From assembly GCA_905221615.1 (NCBI GenBank), contig CAJNDT010006135.1, positions 2,449,226 to 2,513,225 on the forward strand: a DNA stretch of 64,000 nt, read 5' to 3'. Positions within the stretch are counted from its first letter, which is position 1; every line of letters starts with the position of its first letter. Source of the DNA: Symbiodinium sp. CCMP2592. Lineage: Eukaryota; Sar; Dinophyceae; Suessiales; Symbiodiniaceae. The notes under the pieces are model-generated. The model did not search any database. It had not been told where the DNA came from and saw nothing but the letters and a program-made list of their open reading frames with translations. Position numbers and translations under genes: made by a program. Positions 43,521-54,400 of the stretch are shown here, piece by piece.

Positions 43521-44403
43521 TATCAGGATCCCTTTTCATGTCCCCAAAATAGTACGGCACCCTCACTTACTTATCAAGAGGACCCTATTCAAAAAAGGAA
43601 CCCAAATTTAGAGAACTGCGACATGGCGGGGCACTCCCAAAAAGGCTGACTATCAAAACCGTAGACCCCGAGTATCGAGAGCCTTCACAGAACGCGAAGG
43701 CTCCCAAGCCATAAACACTAAACCCGAAACTCTCAGCACATGCTCGTCCCCATCCCGCCTATGAAGATGAGAGAGACGAGGCAACCTCAGTCAAAGATCT
43801 GCCTAGGTCGTCAGGCCCCATATTAAGCTTGGAAGCATGATAGCCACAACTTGGATACCTGTAGCCGGTATTCTTTAGGAGTTAGGAGTCCTTCCTGAGT
43901 AGCTGCGTCCACTGATCCTGGAAGCAAAGGTAAGGGTTAAATCCTAGACCCTAGACCCCAAACCCAAAACCCTAAACTGCATCGGGGCTTTGCGGTTTGA
44001 GGCTAATGGTCGAAGTTTCTGAATTCAGAGTTCAAAGTCAGGGTTCAGGGTCTGCGATTTCGGTTTAGAGTTTGTTCTTCCCCTGAACCCCACACCCCAA
44101 CCCGTAAAACAAATGTCAAACCCTTACGGGAACCCTTGAAGGAACCTTGAAAGGAACTATACTGAACTTAGAACCCTAGCAAAATTACAATTTTAGCTGT
44201 TTCTTAGGGATTATAATAACCAAACATTAAAAAATATTTCTAAGTACCCCTATAAGGGAACCCTTAAAGGAAGCCTTAAACCTCGGCAAGCGGCTGAAGA
44301 GAATGGCGAAGTGGGTGGCGTCCCGGACGAGCAGAGCCTGCGGTATAGACTTTCGAGTCCAGGGTTTAGGGTTTACGGTTGGGTTTTGGGGGTAAGGTAA
44401 AAG

Positions 44404-44488
44404 CCAGAAAGTTGGAATATGATTATCCTAACCCTTCTATTGTAAATTATAGGGTATCCTACCATGAAACCATATTCCAACTTTCTGG
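44404..44488. repeat. Foldback with CCAGAAAGTTGGAATATG ends
   Basis: CCAGAAAGTTGGAATATG and CATATTCCAACTTTCTGG are perfect inverted ends. One half recurs in reverse orientation at 34023-34073 with about 90% identity. Confidence 0.75.
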
Positions 44489-44573
44489 AGCTCCCTGTAG
44501 AAGGTTCGAGTTCGAGGCCCGCATACGTGGAGGCGTGCATCGTTTCATTAGCAAAGCTTGATGAGACGGTTTT

Positions 44574-44969
44574 TTATGCGTGCGCGACTGAGTCTTTAGC
44601 TGCCTCTGCGGTTTCAAGGGTTTCATACTTGTTTCTTCGTTCTTCGTTCCGGTGTCCGTCGCGTCTTGTAGTTGTTTTGGGGGCTGCGCCCACGGGCGGG
44701 CAGCGCAGGTAGAAGCCTGGAGCAAGGTCACACACCCGCCCTCCGCCGAACCCCGCTGATGCTGATGAAGTGCGCCCTTTGGGGGCTTTCGCAACCCACT
44801 CAAACACATCGCCTGGCGCCGCAGGGGCCGGTTGCGAGCGCCCGAGTGCTGATGATGCTCGCCGGCTAACCTCCTGGTGTTGTCCACGGGCGTTCCGACA
44901 GGCCTCCGGGCGAGGTCCCGCGTGGCCCAATGGAAAAACAAGGGTCCGATGAAGCAGGGTCGGCGGCAC
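44574..44969 (-). other. GC-rich coding-like island
   Basis: The minus strand is open for 131 codons (QHQEVSRRASSALGRSQPAP, FEWVAKAPKGRTSSASAGF) in GC-rich DNA that contrasts with its surroundings. No family is recognised. A 9-bp perfect hairpin (AGCGCTCGG/CCGAGCGCT) lies just right of it near 45013-45033. It may be an exon relic. Confidence 0.25.
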
Positions 44970-45620
44970 GGGGCGTCGTGCCTTTTGCTAACGCCGAGAA
45001 CACACAGGACGCAAGCGCTCGGGGACCGAGCGCTGCCCGATTTTGCTTATCGGTGAAAGCCTAAGCAGCTGACCTTATATACCTGGCCTAGAGAAATCTC
45101 GCAACTGGTAACTTAGAACCCCAAATCTCAAAGCTCCAACCTCCCCAACCCGGGCACTCTTGTCTTCAGGGGCAACAAAAACTGCGCAAACAATATTAAA
45201 TATGGCATTAAAGCCGCTAACTAAGACTTGGCCGTAAACCCTAAATTGTGTGGGAACTTTCCCCAACGCTGGCTTCCGGCCTGTTCGTAGCCCATGGCTC
45301 TCAGTCCACGTCGGACCTTTTGCAGCTTTAGAGTTTCGGCTTTAGGGTTGTCAGTGTCAAGAAACTTGCAGTGTCTAGACCTAAGAGTAACCTAGGAATA
45401 AAAAGGGTGCCCTTTTTGGTTTAAAGGGGCTTATAAGGGAACCTAAACCCTAAAAAAGGGAATAAGGGCCTACTCTGGGTCCTGTACAAGGTTTTGTTAT
45501 GAGGGTTTGACATCGAGTTTTATCGGGCTTCCTGCGGATTCGATCGGGGGTCTTTAGTGAGTTCAAGCCCGATAACTTAATGGCTGATGGCTGATTCCCT
45601 TTGTACTGAAGGATATTTGG

Positions 45621-45717
45621 GTGGTTGTCAAAATTATGGTCCCTTTTTGGGTCCCTATTATAGAACGGCACCTATTGTTTAGGGTACCCAATTAGGGCCC
45701 ATAATTTTGACAACTAC
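45621..45717. repeat. Foldback with GGTTGTCAAAATTATGG ends
   Basis: GTGGTTGTCAAAATTATGG pairs with CCATAATTTTGACAACTAC across about 60 bases. Confidence 0.7.
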
Positions 45718-46423
45718 CTATTTGTCAACGTACCGTAAGATGCTTGCCGGATGCGTTACAGGGCTTTGTGGGCTCCGTGTTACAGACCTCAACAGAATGG
45801 AGGACTTCGCCAGGAGTTGAAAGGAATTTCGAACCCGCAGGATCATGTAGGACACTTACTTGAGGAACTCAAATTTAGGCTACCATACGGCTTAGGCTTT
45901 TTGGGGTTTGGGGTTTAGGGTTTGCGACGGTAGGTTGTTTGTGTTGAGGTTCTTCGGATTCCTTGTTGCGGAGTGAGGGTATCACACGTCCCAGACGACT
46001 CCCAGAAGTCTGCGCATAAGTCTATGCATACCCGTGCCTCAAGTCCCAAACCCAACACGACCTTCATACCCATGACCCCTGAATCTAAACCCTAAACCCT
46101 AAACCGTAACCGCTGAATGTAATCGAATTAGCTTCTTTTACCAAGCCCTCGATCCCAACCCCTCCGTGCGCACCCTAACGTAACGTCCTACACCAACGGA
46201 AACCTAAGCTACAAATCCCAGATCCCAGTTCCAAAGTGCAAGCTCCTTACAAATCCTGCAGCGCCACAACCACGCCGTCATAATCGTATCTAACCGTCTG
46301 AGGATCGTGCAACACGCAGCAGTAGAACCTTCCTGAAACCCCCCAATTTGCTGAAGTCTCTGGCCTCTACCCTAAACATCTTATTCTGCCCTTACAGAAC
46401 CCTGAAACGAACCTGTTTTTTCC

Positions 46424-46523
46424 ACCCGATGATATAGATCCTGCATTACCCATAACAAGGAATATACCATAACTCCCATACTCAAGGGTCGTTACGGTAA
46501 TGCAGGATTTATATCATTCACCG
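46424..46523. mobile_element. Foldback element family A, copy 7 (diverged)
   Basis: GATGATATAGATCCTGCATT and AATGCAGGATTTATATCATT are inverted ends. The outermost bases and flanking TA are lost. Confidence 0.6.
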
Positions 46524-47338
46524 AAGTATGGCTCCCTTAACACCCCAAGCTCGCAAATCCTACAGCTGTATAGGACCCTTGTAACACCGTAATACCCTTC
46601 ACAGGAATCCTTAAAGGCACACCAGAAACCTTGCAAAGACTAAGACGAAGCTCATAAAGCCTGAACCCCAGACCCTGAAGCCAAACCCCTACCCAGAAAA
46701 CCCTTCGCTTTTAGGGCTCTGTATTATGACTTCCTTACATATACGTCCATTAAAAAAGAGTAGGTTATTTGGGATTCAAGCTAAAAACGTTTTTGTTTTT
46801 CTTGAATTGGGGTTAAAACTAAACCTAAGAAACTGAAGCCCTAGAACCTAAGAAACTGAAGCCCTAAAACGTAAGATCCCCAGGCCCCATCAGGCAACCC
46901 CAAAAAGGTAGGTTCTTTGGGGTCCAGGTAGAGATAATGAGGAACCCCGAAAATAGTATAGGCAATTCTTTCGGCCCCTATATTAGGGCTTAGGGTTTAA
47001 AACGCTTGGGGTTGCAAGGGTGCTTTTAAGGCTTCCTTTCAAGGGTTCCTCTAAGGATTCCTTTAAGGGGCTCGTTTTGGGGTATAGGGGTTTAAGGTGG
47101 TTATAGTACCCTAAATAGTAGGATCCTTCTTATGAGGACACCAGAGTACCCCTAATGTTCAGAAACTAAAGTTTCAATAGCCCTCAACTTGTGAGGCACA
47201 GAAGCTGACGGGCAGAAGCGAAAGAGGCATTGATCCAAACAGGAGGCAGGCTCCTCGTGCTAGGGCTCATTTAAAGGGATCTATAAGGGTACCTTTAAGG
47301 GCTTCCTTTAGGGGATCTATAGGGTTTTAGGGTTTATA

Positions 47339-47426
47339 GGGTTGATGATATAAATCCTGCATGACCCATATGGGAACTATGGTATATTCCTTACTATGGG
47401 TCATGCAGGATTTATATCATCAACCG
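47339..47426. mobile_element. Foldback element family A, copy 8 (TA-flanked)
   Basis: GGGTTGATGATATAAATCCT and AGGATTTATATCATCAACCG are inverted ends, 88 bp, with TA on both sides. Confidence 0.8.
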
Positions 47427-48932
47427 TAGGGCTCATTTAAAGGGCTTAGTGAGGGGGTTTCGGGTTTGGGGTTTAGGGTCTTGGGTTTAGGGTTTAGGCT
47501 GAGAGCTTGCTGAACTAATGAAGGGTCCTGAATGATTTCATGATTTTCGCTTCGGGTAAACCATGGTATTTCAGGAACCATGAGTAAAGGCATACTATTT
47601 CTGATGGCTCCTACTTCACATACAGCCCTGAAGTCCACAACCTATTTTTTCGAATCCTGGCTGGAAATCAGACCCTAAACCCTAAACCCTTAACGGGGCC
47701 ATAGACGTCCGCTAGTTGTAGGTCTCGAGACGTCTCCTCGCGCCCCTGCAGGGTTCTGCGCGCCGGTGATGGCATGATGGCTCTCGCTGCTGCTCCGGAT
47801 CAAGTGTGCATGGGATTCGGAGCACTCATATAGTATATATTTTGGCCTTAAAGCAATCCCTAAATCCTAATCCCTACTTTAAGACTAAACGGACCCTAAA
47901 CCATAATCCCTACTTTAAGGCCAATGTGGACCGCTAGGGACAGGGTGTTGCTAGAACCCCAAGCTCGCGGGGTATGCTGGTCGGGCTAGGCGCTCGGAGT
48001 GGAGGCTTTGCAAGGATCCCCCAAGGGGCCGCAAATTGAGGCCTTATTGGTCCTCAAGTAATAGCAAGTGTTTAGTCAAGAAGGTTTAGGTTCTAGGATT
48101 TAGGATTTAGCGTGTCTTGGTCCCTAATAGTAGGTGTTTAGGGTAGATTGAGGGGTAGTTGGTCGGTCTATGTCGGGTTAGGATTTTCGAATTGTTCACG
48201 CGTTTTGTTTTAAGGGTCAAGAGTTAAGGGTCCTGCGATAAGAGTGGACCCTGTGACTGCGAGCCACAACCACCCTCGGCATGCAGAGTGCTCGCGAAAT
48301 GAGTGACTTGGGCACCGGTACCCCAAACTAAACCCAACACCCGAACTCCTATAACCGAATTACTAAACCAATGCATATACAGTCCAAAAGCCCAACATCC
48401 AATCGCAAAACATCCTAATAGACCCTCAACTACACCTTGCACCCGGACTCCTAAACCCTAAAATCAAACTCTGACTTCTAGACCTTCAATCAAACCCTAC
48501 ACCCGAACTCCTAAACCCCAAACCAACCGTAGATACTGCCCGAAACCCCGGCAATTTGATTTCAGGATTGAGCGCGCAACAACCACACACCTTGAAATTC
48601 TTGGAACTCAGTAAAGCTTCGCCGAGGAGGGTGTTGAGCTAAGGCTGGGCTCTTGTTAACGAAATTGATTCTAAGGGCTTCGGGCGTTTAAGGGCTAAGT
48701 TGTGGGGGTTTCGGGATAAATGTGTTAAAGATCCCGATTTAGGGTCCATAAAGGATTTGGGTTCTGGGTTTTGGAACTGCGCAATATAGGGCTCAGGGTT
48801 CTTTAGGCTTTTCACTGATGGTCGTGGAGTCACCAAGATCCAGAGATACATTAGTAAGGAAAAAAGCCTCAAAAGACATGTCTGATCATGGATTTGGGCG
48901 GCAATACTCCATAGTGGAAACATGTACATATA

Positions 48933-48935
<3 letters not shown>

Positions 48936-48963
<28 letters not shown>
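48936..48963. repeat. (AT)n microsatellite
   Basis: An uninterrupted TA run of about 28 bases. Confidence 0.9.
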
Positions 48964-50857
48964 GGACCCTCGGGGCTCTAATGATTCAGGCTTCTATCTT
49001 GTGATCTTCGAATCCTAGATCCTCCCAAACCCCAAAGCACTGACTGTGGATATGGGTTTAGGGTGAAGGTTGTAACCCTGAATCCTAAAGCCTACACCCC
49101 AAACCGTTTTATGGTGTTTAATAGGGCCCCAAATAAGCACATAAGCAAAAATTAGGATAGGGATATCCCATATAAACCCCATTATAAAGAAGCCCAAGAA
49201 AGGTAGGGATATCCCTATCAGATGCTTGTGCTGATTTGCCTTTTGGGTCCCTAATTTAAGGAACCCTGATCTTCAAAGACCTTGCAGGGCGCAGGCCACG
49301 CGGTGAATGCAGCTGCGCGCTCTGACAGTGCCTCCTTGTTCTGTTTGACCTTGGGGGAAATCCCGAGGGTGATGATATAAGGGTCTGGGTTTAGGGTGCC
49401 TGTAAAGGGGTCCACAAGGGCTACTAAAGAGGTTTAGAAGAGGGGCCGTAATAATTACCTATACTATTTTGAAGGGCTCCTTATCATAGTTCTAGTATAG
49501 CGGGCCACAAAACCCTATTCTAACTATTCAGGTCCCTATATTGTGCTCGAAGCGAGCTCCTGTAATTTAAGTTTGCTCTACAAGTGTTGGATGGTACATG
49601 TTGGGGTTTACCGATTACATGTGTGTCTGGGGTTGCAAATCTGTGGGCTGAGGATTTCAAGGAGCGTTCGGATCTTTGTGTCGTTGGTGTTGGGGTCTAC
49701 CGGATTGGGGCGGCCTTAAAACCTTATGTAAATGCCCTGAAAGCAACACCGTAAAACCTTAATAATTAGAACAGGGTTTTGGTGCCTATTAATTATACTG
49801 TAATCATAGCAAGGGATCCACATCAAGCCCTAAACCCGAAACGCGCTCTCTTGATTGCTAGCAGATGACACTGCTTTGCAAACCTGGGATGCTTGAAGAG
49901 GCCTCCCCTAAGGATTTAGCGCTATTCACAGGATTTAAGGTTTAGGAGGGCTCCAAGAACTCTAAACCGACTCTGCATACTGCACCATAACGGTTAAAGG
50001 GGCTCAGGTGTCACTCAGGTAGCCAAATCGTAGAGTGTTGGGTCCAGCTATTCTACTCTGAAGTGCTTTGGACCAAAAGCCCTCAAGAAGAGCACGAAGC
50101 TGAGTGTGGTTGTCGGGGTTAGAAGCCCGTTACAGGCATAGATATAGAATATATATTCACCAAGTAATATAGAGGCCTTAATAATTAGAATCTAAACAAT
50201 TAGAAAAGAATTTTCGGGTATACTATACTATAACTGGAGTACGGAACCCCGAAAATAGTATAGGCAATTAATGAGGCCCCTAAAGGAGATCGACCCAATG
50301 AATACTAAACCCTGGACCGTTCTGAGATGACAACACCATCCGCCAAGACGTCATCGTTCCGGCAGCTGGCACCAGGAAGCGTTATGCACAAGGGATTGTG
50401 ATGGGGATCGCAACTTGAAAGGTTTTCCGGCTTCAAGGGCATCAGGGCATGCTGAGGTTTAGAATGTCGGGGAAACCTAACCGACGCGCACGTGGCTATC
50501 GGATAGGGTGCTGCGTGCAGGCCTTCTTACGTAAGAGCTGCCGGGGACCAGCGACAAGGGTGGCAAGATTTAAGTCAGTGGGGTCGGTTGTCGCTTGCTG
50601 CAGCTACGTACCAATGCCACAACTCGTAGCAGCACAAGGTTACAATTGACGAAACCCATAGTAGTGCTACAGGCTCCGCCCAATTTTATCCTGAGGCTCC
50701 ATGTGCCCATATTCATACAGCATACAGATCGGCCTTAAAGTACTAGTGTAGGAACCCCTGCCAGGCCTAGGTATGTACTAATAACATGGACACATCCAGC
50801 CTTGGGGAATCGGTGTTGCACCCGGAACCCACCAAACAGTCGCGCCTAATACCCTAA

Positions 50858-51000
50858 GCCCTAAACCCCAAACACTAAACCCTCAACCCTAAACCCTAAA
50901 TTCGACACCCTAAACCCTCCACCCTAAACCGTAAACCCCTAAACCCTAAACCCTAAATCCTTAAACCCTAAACCCCCACACTAAACCCTAAACCCTACCA
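50858..51000 (-). repeat. Degenerate CCCTAAA array before copia-2
   Basis: CCCTAAACC words with substitutions. The array continues in the opposite orientation at 51100-51170 up to the insertion point. Confidence 0.85.
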
Positions 51001-51175
51001 CTACCACTAACCATAGATCTTCCCCCCATGCTCGAACCCTAGTCCTGGAAGTTTGGGGGGCTTAGGTTGTCGGAGGAAATCTGTCGCTAGGGCTTCGGGG
51101 CTTGAGGGTTTAGGGTTTATAATAGGACTTAGGATTTAAATTTAGGGATCAGGGTTTAGGATTTAGGGTTGAGGG

Positions 51176-51365
51176 CGCAGATGTGTATGTCCCTGCCCCT
51201 GCTGCAAGGATGACACGCTTGACTCCGCAGGTGCATGGCCCCTGCAGCAAGGAAGACAGTCAGGCACGTACAGAAGACGTTTTTTAAATCGAGAAGTGTA
51301 CCAAGTTAGATCTTATTCGCTTTCGCTTCTGCTGCTAAAACAGTTGGCTGGCCCTCGTACTCGAG
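51176..51365 (+). repeat. copia-2 5' LTR (190 bp)
   Basis: Identical to 61843-62032. It contains an imperfect internal repeat: GCCCCTGCTGCAAGGATGAC and, 43 bases later, GCCCCTGCAGCAAGGAAGAC. No TATA-like box is obvious, which is normal for dinoflagellates. Confidence 0.95.
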
Positions 51366-51380
51366 GGTTATGAGCCCAAG
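51365..51380 (+). other. copia-2 primer-binding site, initiator tRNA-Met anticodon-loop type
   Basis: GGGTTATGAGCCCAAG directly follows the LTR. Its complement contains GGGCTCATAACCC, the anticodon stem-loop of initiator tRNA-Met (this 13-base string occurs in the yeast initiator tRNA). Drosophila copia and yeast Ty5 prime from this internal region, using a half-tRNA. The match implies the same priming mode here. Confidence 0.8.
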
Positions 51381-51400
51381 CCTTCGTGTGCCCTGTTGCC

Positions 51401-54400
51401 ATGGACACTCTTGCTTCTAGAAGGAGAAAGTCGAGCTCTGTGCCTCCTGGTGGGCTTAGTGGCGGTGCTACGGCAGCTGACACACCTGTCCCACTTGAAT
51501 CAGGAGATGAGCTTGAGCCTTCGTACGAGGACCAAGATGCAGCGGGAGCAGCCAACAGTCAGACTGGGATTGATGGTGAGGCCCCAGCCTCTTCGAAGCC
51601 TCTACCAAATCCTTTTTGGTCTGAAAAGGCTACAGCAGAATTTCAGTTGAACCAGTCCCGACCGCGCGACTTACCTAGCACTACTGAGAGAGATGATGAT
51701 GTGGACGTGCATCCACCGTATGACTTCTCTGAGCCAGCCATGGCATCTTCTGGGCAAAATGCTGGGAAACTTGATGATAGAAGTGAGTCAAGACTCTTGC
51801 ACCGGGGTCTCGGAGCGAGCTCTCCGGGATCCAGTGGCAAGGCGTCGATCCTGGAGCGTGGTGAGACGACTACGAAAGTGGAAGTCAGGAGCTATGCCCT
51901 TCAGGTGACGGAATCCCCGACGGGACCAACACAGCCGGACCATCAAGGAGCTCAGTACTTCATGATTGGTTCGGATGGGGGTGACACTCCGTTTCGCGAG
52001 CAGGAGTCTACAAAGGTTAGGAGTTTGGATGGGGAGATGTTCTCGCAAAGAGCTTCTACTGCAGGCAGAGCTTCTGACGTCAGGGACCCTAGCCAGGCTA
52101 CCGTTGCAGCGCTCCTGCAACGGGTCAAGGACCTTGAAGATGCGCTAGTGGCGGAAAGAAACTCAGGAGCTTCGGTGTCAATGAAGTCCGCTGCTGGTCA
52201 GAATACGGGAACCTCAGTGTCGATGAAGTCGGCGGTAGGTGGTGCTGGTAGAGCTGTAGGAGTAGATGCTGAAAATGTGGATGGAAACCCGTCCGTTGTA
52301 CAGACAAGTTTCTGCGATCCCCCAGGGTTAACAAGTGTGAGTAATGAACACAATGATAATAGTGTGGGTGGTCTTGGAAAATGGGTGTATGTTGATGGTG
52401 GTTACCGGCAGCTTGCCCTCAATGCACAGGGAGTTTGGACTTTACTTCCTAGCGTGCTAAATCAACCACCTCCTCCTCCTGTTCAGCCCCAAGCACCTCA
52501 ATCTTCGGCAAGTCTCCCAGGGCCTTCCTGGATTCGGGGGCCAGCGCTTCCTGTTGAAGGGCACGGTTGGACTTGCCCCGCACAGCAGCTTCACCAAGTG
52601 CAGCAGAGTGTGCCGGAGCCGGTACAAGGAGGATCAGGCTTCTTTACGCCGCCGCAGATTCCTGAAGACCTTAGTGGGTTGCCTAAGGGTTTAGTTGAGT
52701 TTGTAGGCTTAGGTGGCCCTCCGCAGTACCGACCAGCTTCGATGTCACATCATGTTGAGCAAGCGGCTCCAGCAATGCAATGCACTCAGGGTTATAGTGG
52801 GTTAGTTGGTCCTCCACTCCACCACGTAGCTCCGATCCCTACGCCCCATCCTGTTGAGCAGTCGTTTCCAGGAATGCAATGCACTCAGGGTTTTGGCATT
52901 GGTTCGGGTGGTTCATTTCTGCCCCAGGTACCTTCGATGCCTTATCCGCAGTATCCTGTTGAGCAGTCGGTTCCAGGATTGTATAGCACTCAGGGCTATG
53001 ATAGGGATTCGAATTATCTGGTGTCACATCAGACAGCCTTCCCGCGTCATCATGATGAGCAGTCGGTTGTGCCTAATACCTCCTCAAGCCCGGTACCACC
53101 CCCGCCTCCTAGTGGTTTAGGACCTGACTTTGGGGTGAGACAAGAGATAGGGTTTAGGGTAGATCGCACGCCAGGTGGTACTCCGGTGCCTCCGTTGCCT
53201 CCACCTTTAACCCCAACTCCAACGTCTGAAATCCGCCGTCAGGAGCTTCGGTACTCGCCTCAATGGCAGCGCTGGCATGATCTTCCACAGCTCTCGGAGC
53301 TGAGAACTGATGAGGCACCGATTGCAGTGGGCGATTGGATAACATTAGTGGGTCCTATAGTTGGGGACATTAGTACTGGAGCGGGTCTTTGGTGGGTCAA
53401 GGTTAAGGATAGGGCTGAAGCTTTCTATGCACAGTGGCTTAATGCTACCCCGCTACACCGAGCACAAATTGAAGTAACCTTAGGATCTGAGCTTTCCCAG
53501 CCGCAGTATGCCCGGCTTGAGCAACGAGTAACATCGATGCTGTTGGCCTCGCTTCCACAGAACTTGAGACAGGACATCCTAGCTTCTAGGGTTCTCAATT
53601 CGGTGAATGTTTTGTATAGGGTGATGGTTGCAGGGCAGCCAGGAGGAACTGCTGAGCGCGCGACACTGTTGAACTTCTTGACTCAGCCAGGGACTGCACA
53701 GAACCCGGCGGAAGCATTGGAGAAATTGAGGAAGTACTCAAGATGGAGATCGCGTGCGGAGCAGCTCAAGGTTTCCCTCCCCGATCCTTCACTCCTGCTC
53801 AGGGCTGTTGAGAGCATCGTGTCTGGAATCGTGAGTTCGAGCACTTATAGGGAGTTGGCTTTCAGGCTTAGTGTGCTGAAGCTTGAGCTCTCTTTAGATC
53901 ACGTGCCAACACATGAGAAGGTTGAAAAGTTCAGGAGGCAGGTTCATGCCGAGATGGAGCTGCTCGCGGTGAGCGCTCAGGCGCTCTCTCAGGAAGAGAA
54001 GAGACAGCGGGTAAGGAGAGCCAAGGCCACTGAGGAGGAAGGAAAGGAGGAGAAGCCAGAACACAGGAAAGGAAAGGGCGCGAACAATACAGGAGGCAAG
54101 GATGCAGGTAAAGGTAAAGGACTTAAAGGCAAGCCTTCTGATGCCCAGCCTGAAAGCAATCGCCGAGTCTGTCAGTTTTGGGGTTCCGCAAAGGGGTGTA
54201 ACGCCGGACGGTCATGCCAATACAATCACGATCTTAGTGTTGTTGAGGATGGTAGTGGTAGGTGCTTTGAGTGTTCATCCACTGAGCACTGGAGGAATGC
54301 GTGCCCAGTGCTAGGGAGAGGCCCACCCACTGCCGCTGGCAGCGCTGACCATAAGGCGGGTGTAGAGGCCTCAGCTAAGGCTGAACCTAAGCGGGGTCCC

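Larger units (their letters stand above)
26931..51170. repeat. 24-kb telomere-like repeat block with foldback elements
   Basis: The block is dominated by degenerate TTTAGGG/CCCTAAA words in both orientations, mixed with a second word class around CCTTTAAAGGGATCTATAGGG-like sequence. Small inverted-repeat elements are embedded throughout and listed separately. No frame longer than about 160 codons is present and none shows a recognisable domain. A few GC-richer islands may be relics of exons. The arrays switch orientation many times, so this is interstitial or subtelomeric-type DNA and not a chromosome end. Confidence 0.85.

Noticed and set aside
44500..44525. tRNA B-box-like GGTTCGAGTTCGAGG
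   Set aside because: No matching A box, cloverleaf or acceptor stem could be built around it.
51386..51400. GTG start five codons before the copia-2 ATG
   Set aside because: Eukaryotic initiation favours the ATG at 51401, and the upstream bases adjoin the primer-binding site.
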